Shown: positions 46,321-55,587, numbered from the stretch's first letter. The stretch: DNA of 64,000 nucleotides from CAZVFX01 sp964626565 (GCA_964626565.1 CAZVFX010000022.1:9018-73017), one strand, 5' to 3'. Program-made: numbers and translations. The notes: generated by a model from the sequence alone, not told the origin.

Positions 46321-47862
46321 ACCCAGCCGGTCTGCCACCCGCGCTCCTGTGACCAGTCCATCCGCCGCGCTCGAAGTGATCCCGCCGGCCCAGCCGCCCC
46401 CTTCTCCACATGGGAAGAGCCCGTCGTGGGAAATGGATGTGCCCTCGGACGTGCGGGGAAACCGGATGGGACTCGAAGTGAGGGTCTCGGCCGCGATTAC
46501 TACCGCGTCGGGGTGCAGGTAACCGCGCAGTTTTTTATCTGCAGCAGTGAGCCCCTCTCGCAGCCCGTCCAAGACCGCGCCGGAGAAAAGACCGCCGACG
46601 TCCGCGGCCATCACGCCCGGCTTGTAGGAGCACTCCGGCAGGCTGGTCGACGCATGACCGGCCAGGAAGTCGACCAGGCGCTGTGCCGGCGCCCGGTACC
46701 CACCCCCACCTGCTGCAAACGCCGCCTTTTCCAGGTCGCGCAGGAATTGTATCCCCCCGAGAGGAGACGACGCATCCCAGTCGGCAGGCGAAACCGACGC
46801 CACCACCGCCGCATTGCTCCACCGGGAGGAGCGGGTCGCGAAACTCATGCCGTTGACGCTCAGGCACCCCTCTTCCGGAGGTGCGGGGATCACATAGCCG
46901 CCCGGGCACATACAGAAACTGTACACCCCCCGCTCCCCCGCTTCGAAGGCAAACGCGTACCGGGCCGAACCGCACGCAGGATGGCCCGCCAGAGCGCCCA
47001 ACTGGATCCTATCGATGAGGGACGCAGGGTGCTCCACCCTCACCCCCACAGCCAGCCCCTTGGCCTCCAGAGCCACGCCGTCTTCGTGAAGTTGGGCAAC
47101 GAGGGTACGGGCGTGATTGCCCACCGCCAGTACCGTCGCGTCCCCGGCCAGCGTCTCCCCGGAGACAAGCCGCACACCGGCCACCGTGCCGCCGCGCTCG
47201 ACCAGTCCGGACACCTCGGTTCCGAAACGGAATTCCGCACCGCGCGCCGCGAGGAACTCAACCAGGCGAGTCACCACCCGCGGCAGACGATTGGACCCCA
47301 CATGGGGGTGGGCGTCCATCATCAGATTTGCGTCTTCGGCCAGCCAGGCCATGAGGCGGCGCACCCGGGCCGTCTGAGGGGAACGTTTCCGGGTGAACAG
47401 TTTGCCATCGGAATAGGCGCCCGCGCCACCCAGTCCGGAAGTCATCGCCGGCGGCGCGGAAAAACTCCCCTTGTATCTGAGATCCCGCACCAACAGATGC
47501 CGGGCCGGAAACGCCTCCCCCCGCTCAAGCACCACCGGCTTCACGCCGCGCTCCAGCAACCCCAACGCGGCGAACAGGCCGGCCGGACCAGCCCCTACTA
47601 CCAGCGCGACAGGAGCCCCGGCCGCCGGCAGATCAATCGTCGGCTCCGCCGACTCCGGTACAAACGGGGTCGCTGACAACTCAACCTGCACCTCGAACCG
47701 GGCAGACCTGCCACGCGCGTCCAGGGAGCGGCGAACCACGCGCCAGAACGGCAACGAGGGAGTCAGCACTCGCTCACTGATAACCGAATCCAACTCAAGA
47801 TACTCGTCAGGGGTGATTCTGATACTTACGTGGTGGTCCGGTGGAGAGGAATCGTCCGGCAC
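46315..47862 (-). CDS. FAD-dependent dehydrogenase of the COG2509 type
   Basis: 515 aa from a GTG with GGGAAG upstream, 12 nt after the lipoprotein gene. An N-terminal domain of about 80 residues (VSIRITPDEYLEL ... VRRSLDARGRSARFEVQVEL) precedes the Rossmann motif ALVVGAGPAGLFAALGLLERG (GAGPAG at 90-95). The middle has GSNRLPRVVTRLVEFL and VLAVGNHARTLVAQL. SFCMCPGGYVIPAPPEEGCLS is the hallmark of this uncharacterised FAD-dehydrogenase family. A C-terminal GGLFSGAVLDGLREGL and FPCGEGGGWAGGITSSAADG fit flavin binding. The substrate is unknown for the family. Confidence 0.88.
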   Translation of the reverse strand: MPDDSSPPDHHVSIRITPDEYLELDSVISERVLTPSLPFWRVVRRSLDARGRSARFEVQVELSATPFVPESAEPTIDLPAAGAPVALVVGAGPAGLFAALGLLERGVKPVVLERGEAFPARHLLVRDLRYKGSFSAPPAMTSGLGGAGAYSDGKLFTRKRSPQTARVRRLMAWLAEDANLMMDAHPHVGSNRLPRVVTRLVEFLAARGAEFRFGTEVSGLVERGGTVAGVRLVSGETLAGDATVLAVGNHARTLVAQLHEDGVALEAKGLAVGVRVEHPASLIDRIQLGALAGHPACGSARYAFAFEAGERGVYSFCMCPGGYVIPAPPEEGCLSVNGMSFATRSSRWSNAAVVASVSPADWDASSPLGGIQFLRDLEKAAFAAGGGGYRAPAQRLVDFLAGHASTSLPECSYKPGVMAADVGGLFSGAVLDGLREGLTAADKKLRGYLHPDAVVIAAETLTSSPIRFPRTSEGTSISHDGLFPCGEGGGWAGGITSSAADGLVTGARVADRLGL

Positions 47863-47874
47863 TGGACTTCCCGG

Positions 47875-48585
47875 CTACATACTGTTGCAGCGGGCGATGT
47901 CATCAATCTTGGCGGCGCCGTCAATGCACTTGCGGTAGGAGGAATTCTCAGGCTGGAGGCACTTCTTCACGCACTGCATGCGGATAGTGGACCGAATGGC
48001 GTCCGACCCTTTCCACAACTGAGAAAACTTGCCGCACGACTTCTCGCAACCGCGCTTGGTCGGACCTTTCTCCTTGCGCGGCGCCAACGGCGCCGGGGCA
48101 ACCTTCTTGGGAGTGTAAGTCCCGGTTCCGCCGGAAGGGGGAGTATAAGGCGCCGGAGCCTTGGTCGGAGTCGCGACCTGGGGCTTCTTCACCAGCCTCC
48201 CGGCCAGCTTGTTAGCTTCGAACAGTTCAAGTTTGGGCGCAGTATCCTTGTACAGCACAGGGTAGCCGGAAATGACGGTGCAGGAGGTAGTTCCCAGGAA
48301 CCAGAAACCCCATTTCTGCTCAACCTGGTACGACATTATGTTGTCGATCTTCGCACTACCGCGAGTCAGCCTCGCAAGCGCATTCCCGACGGTGGACTCC
48401 CCGGAAATCGTCCAGATACCCAGTAGCCGGTGCTCACAAGCCTCCGCGGTGAGCCGAGGATAGACCTGGGCGGGCCGGGAGAAATCATACGGCGCATAAG
48501 ATTCCTGAGCATGACGGAACGTGGTGTTGCAGGCTGCCAGAAGCACAACCGACACAAGCAGTATGCCCAATGAGGTCCTTTCCAT
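47875..48585 (-). CDS. TRL-like lipoprotein with Cys-containing C-terminal region
   Basis: 236 aa; GGGGGAG ribosome site; signal ends LLAAC. Residues about 45-110 (CEHRLLGIWTISGESTVGNA ... SAKIDNI ... TSCTVISGYPV) resemble the short TRL-like lipoprotein domain, which normally has a GDASVxAA...GGIxKI...TxVxG pattern. A Pro/Lys/Thr linker follows. The last 50 residues hold CEKSCGKF, QCVKKCLQ, YRKCIDG and ARCNSM, a spaced Cys motif resembling small disulfide domains. The function is unknown. It is probably in the same unit as the FAD dehydrogenase. Confidence 0.7.
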   Translation of the reverse strand: MERTSLGILLVSVVLLAACNTTFRHAQESYAPYDFSRPAQVYPRLTAEACEHRLLGIWTISGESTVGNALARLTRGSAKIDNIMSYQVEQKWGFWFLGTTSCTVISGYPVLYKDTAPKLELFEANKLAGRLVKKPQVATPTKAPAPYTPPSGGTGTYTPKKVAPAPLAPRKEKGPTKRGCEKSCGKFSQLWKGSDAIRSTIRMQCVKKCLQPENSSYRKCIDGAAKIDDIARCNSM

Positions 48586-48667
48586 TTGCTACTCCCCCTA
48601 CGCGTCAACCAACGGTGCAGAGGATTCTAGCGCGAACGGTTACTTAGATCCAGAGGATTCTTAAGGC

Positions 48668-48695
48668 ATTGATAATTGAAAATTGATAATTGAAA
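48668..48695. repeat. Two exact 14-bp AT-rich tandem repeats
   Basis: ATTGATAATTGAAA occurs twice in direct tandem (48668-48681, 48682-48695) and a degenerate third unit follows. The base composition is unlike the GC-rich surroundings. A separate 10-bp direct repeat, AGAGGATTCT, sits just upstream (around 48620 and 48652). The site lies in the 131-bp gap between the lipoprotein start and the glycosyltransferase stop. Confidence 0.7.
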
Positions 48696-48716
48696 ACTGA
48701 CACTCAAAAATTGCCT

Positions 48717-51527
48717 CTACAACTCTTCCTGCCCTTCCCGCACGGGCCGGTCCTCCTCGGGAAGGTCGGTCGCGGCAGGTGCAGCGCCGGCCTTGGGCCT
48801 GAATTGCAGGCGCATGCGCATGGTCAGGTCGTAGTTCTCCTGACTGATGGCTCCCATGTCGAGCAGCCTTTTCAACACCCGGTCGAGGTTCTTCCGCCAG
48901 TGAGCGTTGAGCTTACCCCGTCGATACTGCAGGTAACCATACGCCGGGTCCGGCTTCAGTCCCATGAGGAACGCTCCCTCCATGATCTTCAACTGGGTAG
49001 GATGCTTGCCGAAGTATACTCTCGAAGCCCTCGCTATTCCCCAGATTTTGGGGCCGTATTCGATGCAGTTGAGGTACAGCTCGAAAATGCGATCCTTGGG
49101 CACCTGGCGTTCCATCTCCCAGACGATGACCGCCTCCTGGAACTTCCTGGACATCGTCTTTTCCCGGGTGAGAAACAGGTTCTTCACGAGCTGCTGGCTG
49201 ATGGTGCTCCCGCCGTAGGCGAACCGCCCGCGCTCGAACAGTAGAATCAGGGCCCGGCGGATGAGCCCTACCCTGAAGCCGTTGTGCTTGAAGAAGTTCA
49301 GGTCTTCCGTGCCGTAGGCCGCGGCCTGCACGTGGGACGGCACCTGGTTGAGGGGCACATAAGCATCGGTACCGGGGCCGACGTCAATGCCAAGGTCCTC
49401 GCCCTTGACCACCACCCTGTGGGTATAGTCCGGATGGTTCAACTCTTCCACGTTCAAGTCATGCCCCAAAGTGAGCGCTCGGCACCGCTCCAGGTCCCCG
49501 TCGACGGACAACTCCAGGCTCCTTCTCACATCCTTCAGGTCTACCTCGAAGGAAGTATCGAACCACAAGGACCCCTCGACCAGAGTTTCACTCAAGATGG
49601 GAGCAAATCCTTCCGGCACCGACCTGAGCAGCGCAGCGCAACTTTGCTCCGGGAAGTCGACCTTGACGCGGAACGCGGGCACACCGAAGACCCTGTCGAT
49701 GTCGATACTCGCCCTGGCAAAAACCTCTCCTATCTGCATTTTCGGGAGGCTCAACTCCAACTTACGCTCGACAAGGTCCAGTTTGGCTTCACCCTCCAGC
49801 CGCAGCAACGGAATGTGTATCGGGTTGGAAGCCAGCTTCTTGTGGAAGACGGTGAGACCGACCACCGATGAGTCGCACTCAATCTTCACCTTTCTGGCCG
49901 CCTCGATAAGAGAAAGCTTGCAATTCAGATCGAGTCGTTCCAGCCCTCGCAGCTTGTCGGGATAGCGCTCGGCCAACTTGCGCGCGGGCATGGCGCCTGT
50001 GACCGCGAAGTTGAACCGGGAGATGTTGCCCACCGAGTCGGTAACCACCCCGGCGCTCAACTCCAGATCGGAGCAACTGGCTTTGCCCAGGCACAGCCTC
50101 ACGTCCGCTTTTTCCACCATGCCGCCGGTCAACACTGCGTTGATGGTGACTCCGGTGGCCTTCTTCTTCAACAGCACGGGGAACCGCACTTCCCCGTTCA
50201 GTGCGTTGAGCTTCAGGTCGGGAAGGGAGACGGGCACCACCAGCGGCGGGAAATCGAACTTGGCTTCCTTCAGGCGGGCGGCCATGGCCTTAGCGTCGCT
50301 GACCCAGCCTAAGTAACGGGCCGCGGCCAACGGATTCGGACTCAAGTCGAGAGTGTACCCTTCGAACCGAACGTTGTAGGTACCGAACCGGTCCAGTTCA
50401 ATAGCTGCGCTGGGGCACGACAGAGTCGCCCCGACGCCGCCCAACTTCAACACCGGCTCCTCGAGGGAATAAACCTTGCTGCCTCCCTCTTCGGTGCAAC
50501 TCACGAGCATCGCGTTGAATTCCGCGCCCCCCGAAGCGGCCAGCGACAGGTGCATGAACCGAATGTTGCCGCCGCTGCTGGACTCCAACCTGTCCGCGGT
50601 GAAGCGGCCTTCGGGCAGTCCGGTCATGGTCTGAATCATGGGCAGGTGGTGGAGCCGGGAGGCTTCGCCGGACACTTCCTCAGCGACGATCTCCCAGCCG
50701 TCCCGGCGGGCGAGCTTACGATGGGGAAGCCCGGTGGCGAACAGCTCCGGTTCCACCGGCTTTTTGCTGGAGAAGGTCACCTTCTTGGCGGCAAAGACGA
50801 TATCTCGTTCTTCATCTCTGATTTCCACCCCTCCGATCTCCAGGTAGCTGCTGGAGGTCAGCGTCAGTGAGGTGAAGGAGAGAGTCAGATCGTCGGGGAG
50901 GAACGCGGCGCGCAACAGTTGCCGCTCGGGGCACAGGTACTTGATGAACAACAACCCGGTCCGGGCGGTGCGGATAAACTCAACCGAGCAATCCGTCTTC
51001 GCATTTGGGGACCAGGTGCCCGAAAAGCCGAAGCTGGACTCGTCCCGCTCCACAACCCCGGCCGCCACTACCGACTGCTTCCCTTCCCGCCCCTCAGTTG
51101 CCACGTGGATGGTGAGAGCCTCGGTGCGAAGCTCGCCGGTACCGGAAGGCAGGGTCGCGAAAAGCCGGGCCACAGAGTCGTCCAATTCCGGACGTTCCTC
51201 CAGAAAGAATCTCGGCAGGAAGACCTCGACCAGCGTGGCCTTCGCTTCCCTCGGGTCATCCCCTTTTCTTACTTCCGCGACGTCGAACAGTTTGCGCCCT
51301 TCCACCCTGATACGGATCCGCTCACGATACAGGTCTCCCTTCCGCTCCAGACGCTCCAGATCCTCTTTCGCTGATTCCGGCCGTTCCGGAGGCTCGGGCG
51401 CTCCCACCTCACCAGCTCCCGTGCCACCTGTCAGAATCAGGTACACGACAATGGGAATGGCCGCGGCAAGGGTCGCGGTCATCACGATAAAGTAGAGATT
51501 CGTTGTGGAAGACCGCCTTTGTTCCAT
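48717..51527 (-). CDS. Peptidoglycan glycosyltransferase (GT51) with a very long AsmA-like periplasmic region
   Basis: 936 aa. A single N-terminal membrane segment (about residues 11-33) is followed by about 690 residues of beta-rich, repetitive periplasmic sequence. Segments such as LTLSFTSLTLTSSSYLEIGG, FGTYNVRFEGYTLDLSP and LERLDLNCKLSLIEAARKVKIEC resemble AsmA/DUF3971-like proteins. Only the C-terminus is catalytic: AAAYGTEDLNFFKHNGF with the probable catalytic Glu741, then GGSTISQQLVKNLFLTREKTMSRKFQE and ELYLNCIEYGPKIWGI. There is no penicillin-binding transpeptidase domain, so this is a monofunctional GT51, polymerising glycan strands from lipid II. The usual monofunctional enzyme is about 240 aa, so the N-terminal fusion is unusual. 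The ATG at 51527 has AAGGGCAAG upstream. Confidence 0.88.
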   Translation of the reverse strand: MEQRRSSTTNLYFIVMTATLAAAIPIVVYLILTGGTGAGEVGAPEPPERPESAKEDLERLERKGDLYRERIRIRVEGRKLFDVAEVRKGDDPREAKATLVEVFLPRFFLEERPELDDSVARLFATLPSGTGELRTEALTIHVATEGREGKQSVVAAGVVERDESSFGFSGTWSPNAKTDCSVEFIRTARTGLLFIKYLCPERQLLRAAFLPDDLTLSFTSLTLTSSSYLEIGGVEIRDEERDIVFAAKKVTFSSKKPVEPELFATGLPHRKLARRDGWEIVAEEVSGEASRLHHLPMIQTMTGLPEGRFTADRLESSSGGNIRFMHLSLAASGGAEFNAMLVSCTEEGGSKVYSLEEPVLKLGGVGATLSCPSAAIELDRFGTYNVRFEGYTLDLSPNPLAAARYLGWVSDAKAMAARLKEAKFDFPPLVVPVSLPDLKLNALNGEVRFPVLLKKKATGVTINAVLTGGMVEKADVRLCLGKASCSDLELSAGVVTDSVGNISRFNFAVTGAMPARKLAERYPDKLRGLERLDLNCKLSLIEAARKVKIECDSSVVGLTVFHKKLASNPIHIPLLRLEGEAKLDLVERKLELSLPKMQIGEVFARASIDIDRVFGVPAFRVKVDFPEQSCAALLRSVPEGFAPILSETLVEGSLWFDTSFEVDLKDVRRSLELSVDGDLERCRALTLGHDLNVEELNHPDYTHRVVVKGEDLGIDVGPGTDAYVPLNQVPSHVQAAAYGTEDLNFFKHNGFRVGLIRRALILLFERGRFAYGGSTISQQLVKNLFLTREKTMSRKFQEAVIVWEMERQVPKDRIFELYLNCIEYGPKIWGIARASRVYFGKHPTQLKIMEGAFLMGLKPDPAYGYLQYRRGKLNAHWRKNLDRVLKRLLDMGAISQENYDLTMRMRLQFRPKAGAAPAATDLPEEDRPVREGQEEL

Positions 51528-51606
51528 CTTGCCCTTCTACTTACTTACCAGTAATGGATTGTAATCCAAAGTAGGGATCTGGCAAGAATGCCGGGCGCAG
51601 GAGTAT

Positions 51607-52155
51607 TTAGTCCAACTGTCTGAAGGGGCCTTCCGAGATGCTCAGCTCGACGGTGATACAGATATCGTCAAACGCGGGTACAGGCTCCGGCTCCGACTTG
51701 TCGGCCGGGACCTGTCCCGTCGCGGAGGCGACCTTGGCGTCCACCAATTCACGTGCGGTCTCCTGCACCAGCTTTTCGCCGTCCAGCAGCATGCAGTCAT
51801 CCAGGCTCCCGTTGGGCCCGAGGCTATAGACCATGTAGTGATCTACTTCTTCCACCTCGACCAACTGAAAATCGTTGTCCCACAGATCGGTGGCGGGGTC
51901 CCTCGACCCAAAATACGGTTTGAAGCTGGCACGCAGGAACTCCCCGAAATCCTCCGCATCGTCCTTCCCCGGGATCTTGCCGTCCAGCCTGGCCGCAACC
52001 TTCAACTCGTCCCGGATCCGTCCCAATTCCATGCCGGTCAGCAGGATCTTCGCCTTGTTGGTCACCCGGGCCATGAATTCGTCGAAATTCTGGGCCACGT
52101 AACCACCTCCTGCCACCACTACCAGGAGGGGTAAAAATTTGACGATGCGGAACAA
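51607..52155 (-). CDS. Orphan GspG-like (pseudopilin C-domain) protein, membrane-anchored
   Basis: 182 aa from a TTG with AGGAG 9 nt upstream. The N-terminus (IVKFLPLLVVVAGGGYVAQ) is a membrane anchor or uncleaved signal, without a G/FTxxE prepilin motif. DPATDLWDNDFQLVEV and MVYSLGPNGSLDD resemble the C-terminal Ca-site region of the type II secretion pseudopilin GspG (DPWGxPY ... SxGPDGxxxTxDDI). The final DDI appears about 45 residues later after an insertion (FDDICITVEL). No other secretion genes are nearby. It lies 12 nt upstream, in coordinates, of the cNMP protein, in the same direction. Confidence 0.55.
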   Translation of the reverse strand: MFRIVKFLPLLVVVAGGGYVAQNFDEFMARVTNKAKILLTGMELGRIRDELKVAARLDGKIPGKDDAEDFGEFLRASFKPYFGSRDPATDLWDNDFQLVEVEEVDHYMVYSLGPNGSLDDCMLLDGEKLVQETARELVDAKVASATGQVPADKSEPEPVPAFDDICITVELSISEGPFRQLD

Positions 52156-52167
52156 GAGTAAAGACTC

Positions 52168-54276
52168 CTATAAAAGCGAGAGGCTCTCAAGCCTCGCCTC
52201 AATTTCACGATCCAACATCAATCCCAGGGAGAACTGCCCCACCAGCGCGTCCTGGTAGACGCGCGCCGGAAGACTGGCCAGGACGGAAGGCTCCAGGCAT
52301 CGGCAGGTGGCGGTGCGAGCCCGGCCGGTGACCACCGCGATCTCCCCAAAGTAGTTTCCCTCTCCAAGCTCGGCGACACGGCCCATGCCCTCCTTGAGCA
52401 CCTCCACTCTGCCGGTGAAGATGATGAACATGGTGTCGCCCTCTTCGCCTTCCCGGACCAGCACCTGGTCCTTGTCGGCCCGCACAACGGAGAGCGACCC
52501 GATCACAGTCGCCATATTCTCCGGCGACAGTCCCCGGAACAGGTCGAGCTTCTTCAGGAAGGCGTGCATGCGCACCCGGTCCATGACATCGGCCCGGTCC
52601 CAGCCTCCCGACTCCACCAGCGCCAGGAACGTGGCCCGATCCATGGCCACGACCTCCACCTCCCCCCTGGCTTTCACTGACGCCATACGCGGGCTTTCCT
52701 CCAGCAACGCCACTTCGCCGAACAACGCCCCGGCGCGCAACAGACCGACCTGGGTCTTCTCCCCTGAGGCGTCCTCCACAACTACATCGCACTCCCCCGA
52801 GCGGACGACGTAACAAGTATGTCCCGCATCACCCTGTTGAATGATCACCGCCCCCCTGCCATGCTTCTCAACTCGCCCGGCCGAAAGCGTCTGACGCACC
52901 AGGTCCGGGGGCAGGCCGGCAAAGGGAGGGATAGCTGAAACCTCATGGGCCAGCTCGTCCAGGGAAAGATCGGAGGCGGAAACGACTTCCACCGGCCTGG
53001 TCGCGCGGGCCGCGGGCATGGCCAATTGCACAAGCCCCGCAATCAGCGCCGCGGTGATGGCCAGCGCCGCGACCAGGAGCCCGGCCCACAGATAGATTGC
53101 GATCGCCACCGCCAGAACCAGCCTCCAGGCGGTGGTGTCAGGACTCATAAAGGCTGACGTCAAACCATCCACCGTTTCGGGTGCGAGGCGGGCGAAAACC
53201 GCGACCAGCACGAACAGGTAAAAAATGCTCAACGTCGCGTGCACCAGCAGCGCAGCTTCTTCCTTTCCCGGTGCGCCGCGGCCGAGGAGATTTCGCCACA
53301 GTTTCCTGAACAGGTAGAGACCCGACCGGCGGCGCAACGACCTGTACCCGGCCACCTCCTCGATGTAGTTGGACAGGTCGGAAGGCCACAGCGGAGACCA
53401 CAACACCAGGAGGGTGAGAGACGCGCCGATGCCGGCAAAGTACAGTCCGCCCAGCGAAAAGGCGCGGGCGGTACCCATCAGACAGGCTGGTACGGCCCAC
53501 GACAGAGCGAGCATGAGGGAGCGGTACGACTTGCGCTCGTCCCGGGTGAACATCGCCTCGTCACGTGAGTCGACTCCAAAGTGCGGGATACCCACCGTTA
53601 TTTTCAAGCCTGCGCCCTGGACAGTGCGGCCCGCGATCAACAGAAGCACAGCCCGGCACAACTCCAGGATGGACAGTGCCACGGCAGCGCCCACAACCAG
53701 GTGGAGCATGGACACCACCGGGTCGGCGCCGAAAAACGAGGCACGGCCGTGAATGCTCTGGGGGCCGCCGGAAAACTGCTGCAACCAGGCCAGAAAGAAC
53801 AGGATGAACCCGGCGAGCCCGGCGTAGGGCGATACCGACGCCAGCGGCCTGGCTGCTCCCTTCCCGCCGAACCGCAGCGGGATAAGCAGGCGGAATGCAG
53901 CTAGAAAACTCAAGAAACGCAAAAAAGTGCGGGCCTTGCCGCGTTTGAACTGGCTTTCCAGAAACCGGCCAACGTCTTCGTCCAACGGCTCCAGCAGTCC
54001 GGCGACATGAAGCCGCGCCACCGAATCGAGAATCGTCTGGTGGCGGGCGGCAGCCGACTTCTCTGCGAGATGGGCAGCCACCTCGTTCAGTGTCAGTTCC
54101 CCTTCGAGCAGGGGGAGGAGCGGCATCGCGTCGGCAGCCAGCACCGCGTACCGGCCCCTCGACCGCAAACAAACGGTCAGTTCACCCGCCCCGGTGGACT
54201 GCGCGTTCCATCCACTGATAAGGCGGGGACGAGCCACGTTAAGTAGGGACGATACGATCCTGCCGGAATCAGTCAT
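52168..54276 (-). CDS. Membrane protein: PqqD-like domain, inactive M50-like membrane domain, two cyclic-nucleotide-binding domains
   Basis: 702 aa. Residues about 20-105 (GRYAVLAADAMPLLPLLEG ... LHVAGLLEPLDED) look like the small winged-helix PqqD/RRE fold. Residues 130-430 hold about eight membrane segments. ILELCRAVLLLIAGRTV and GIPHFGVDSRDEAM align by position with the HExxH and yVDtsD motifs of YydH-type M50 peptidases, but the catalytic HExxH is missing. Residues about 449-556 and 575-685 are two cNMP-binding domains with FGEVALLEESPRMASV and FGEIAVVTGRARTATC; the phosphate-binding Arg and Glu are retained in both. It may sense cAMP/cGMP or a similar nucleotide and act on a membrane partner. 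This is an unusual combination whose output is unknown. Confidence 0.7.
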   Translation of the reverse strand: MTDSGRIVSSLLNVARPRLISGWNAQSTGAGELTVCLRSRGRYAVLAADAMPLLPLLEGELTLNEVAAHLAEKSAAARHQTILDSVARLHVAGLLEPLDEDVGRFLESQFKRGKARTFLRFLSFLAAFRLLIPLRFGGKGAARPLASVSPYAGLAGFILFFLAWLQQFSGGPQSIHGRASFFGADPVVSMLHLVVGAAVALSILELCRAVLLLIAGRTVQGAGLKITVGIPHFGVDSRDEAMFTRDERKSYRSLMLALSWAVPACLMGTARAFSLGGLYFAGIGASLTLLVLWSPLWPSDLSNYIEEVAGYRSLRRRSGLYLFRKLWRNLLGRGAPGKEEAALLVHATLSIFYLFVLVAVFARLAPETVDGLTSAFMSPDTTAWRLVLAVAIAIYLWAGLLVAALAITAALIAGLVQLAMPAARATRPVEVVSASDLSLDELAHEVSAIPPFAGLPPDLVRQTLSAGRVEKHGRGAVIIQQGDAGHTCYVVRSGECDVVVEDASGEKTQVGLLRAGALFGEVALLEESPRMASVKARGEVEVVAMDRATFLALVESGGWDRADVMDRVRMHAFLKKLDLFRGLSPENMATVIGSLSVVRADKDQVLVREGEEGDTMFIIFTGRVEVLKEGMGRVAELGEGNYFGEIAVVTGRARTATCRCLEPSVLASLPARVYQDALVGQFSLGLMLDREIEARLESLSLL

Positions 54277-54321
54277 GAATTGCCCATTTTCGTCAATCAG
54301 CGACTGACTTCAGCTATAGCA

Positions 54322-55497
54322 CTAAAAGCGCACCCCTTCAAGCCGGGTGGCAGCCACCTTTACCTGCTCAAGTGTCGGAGTCAGAGCGAAACGCAGGAAG
54401 TCGGCGCCGGGATTTACGCCGCCTACCTCCAGGGACAACATCACCCCCGGTGTGGCGACCAGCCCGAGGTCGGGCTGAAGGAACCGCCTGGCCACCTCCA
54501 GGCCGTCGTGGCCCTCCGGGCACTTCTGCCAGATGTAGATGGTTCCTTCCCGGTATGCGGGCGGAAAACCGGCTCTCTCCAAGGCCGCACAAAGGACGTC
54601 GGCCTTGTCCACGTGAGCCTGACGCATGGCAGCCAGAGACGGCTCGTCGGTAAGGGCAGCCAGGGCGCCCAACTGAATGAAGGTAGGGGTGCCTGAATCG
54701 ATATTGGTTTTCAGTTTCTTCAGGACGTCTATGATCCGGCTGTCGCCACACACGAAACCGGCCCGGAACATAGTCATGTTGGCCATCTTCGAGAAACTGA
54801 ACAGGGCCACCGCACCTTCCTTGGTAAACTCCAGAATCGAGCGCGGGCGCTGGGCGCAGAAATTCTCGCTGTAGGCCTCGTCACTGCCGATCACCACGTC
54901 ATGTTTGTGCGCATAGTAAATCAGCTTGTCGAAGAACTCGTCCGGCGCAAACACGGTGGTGGGGTTGTTGGGGTAGTTGACCCAGATGATCTTCGCCGCA
55001 TCCCACACTGCGGAGGGAATGGCGTCCAGGTCGGGAAGAAACCGGTTCTCCTCGAGAAGATTCACATAGTAAGGTTTGCCTTCGGCAAAGAGAGTGCCCC
55101 TTATGTACGGTGGGTATGCGGGGTTGGGCACGATTACCGTGTCTCCGGGGTTCACGAATCCTTCGTGAAAATTGAACACCATCTCCTTTGAACCCACCGA
55201 CGAAATGATCTCGGTCTCCGGGTCAATGGGCCGGCCGAAACGCGCCTCCACAAAGGCTGCAGCCTCCTCCCGGAATCGGGGATGCCCCACGTAGGAGGGA
55301 TAGCCCGAAGTGAGTTCGGAGTGCAGCGACCGGATGGTCTGCTCCACTACCGAGGGAAACGGCGGATCCTTCGGATCTCCAACTCCAAAATCAACCGGCG
55401 TGACACCACTGTCACGAAGCTTTGCAACCTGATTGTCAAGGTCGCTGAAAGCATAGCTGCCTATGTCCCCAATTCTCGACGACGGTTCGACTCTCAT
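54322..55497 (-). CDS. Class I/II aminotransferase, LL-diaminopimelate/succinyl-DAP aminotransferase-like
   Basis: The ATG at 55497 has AAGGAG upstream and gives 391 aa, the normal family size; an in-frame start at 55563 is less likely. Motifs: GVGDPKDPPF (N-terminal substrate/PLP phosphate region), YPSYVGHPRFREEAA, NPAYPPY, VNYPNNPTT, SDEAYSENF and the PLP lysine in SFSKMANMTMFRAGF. The C-terminal Arg is in FLRFALTPT. The sequence style matches DapL/DapC-type aminotransferases of lysine and peptidoglycan biosynthesis, but other 2-oxo acid specificities cannot be excluded. It is divergent from the HEARH protein gene. Confidence 0.85.
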   Translation of the reverse strand: MRVEPSSRIGDIGSYAFSDLDNQVAKLRDSGVTPVDFGVGDPKDPPFPSVVEQTIRSLHSELTSGYPSYVGHPRFREEAAAFVEARFGRPIDPETEIISSVGSKEMVFNFHEGFVNPGDTVIVPNPAYPPYIRGTLFAEGKPYYVNLLEENRFLPDLDAIPSAVWDAAKIIWVNYPNNPTTVFAPDEFFDKLIYYAHKHDVVIGSDEAYSENFCAQRPRSILEFTKEGAVALFSFSKMANMTMFRAGFVCGDSRIIDVLKKLKTNIDSGTPTFIQLGALAALTDEPSLAAMRQAHVDKADVLCAALERAGFPPAYREGTIYIWQKCPEGHDGLEVARRFLQPDLGLVATPGVMLSLEVGGVNPGADFLRFALTPTLEQVKVAATRLEGVRF

Positions 55498-55528
55498 CAG
55501 CCACTCCTTCGCAGGCCGGTTTTTTGCC

Positions 55529-55557
55529 TTTACACGGCACCCGCCCCGTATCATAGT
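55529..55557 (+). promoter_or_regulatory. Sigma-70-like promoter of the HEARH protein gene
   Basis: TTTACA (55529-55534), 17 bp spacer, CATAGT (55552-55557), about 30 bp before the ATG at 55588. Confidence 0.45.
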
Positions 55558-55587
55558 AGACAATGAAACAGGGAAGGAGAGAAGTCA

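Noticed and set aside
52168..54276. Active site-2 (M50) protease
   Set aside because: No HExxH in the membrane domain; only positional similarity remains.
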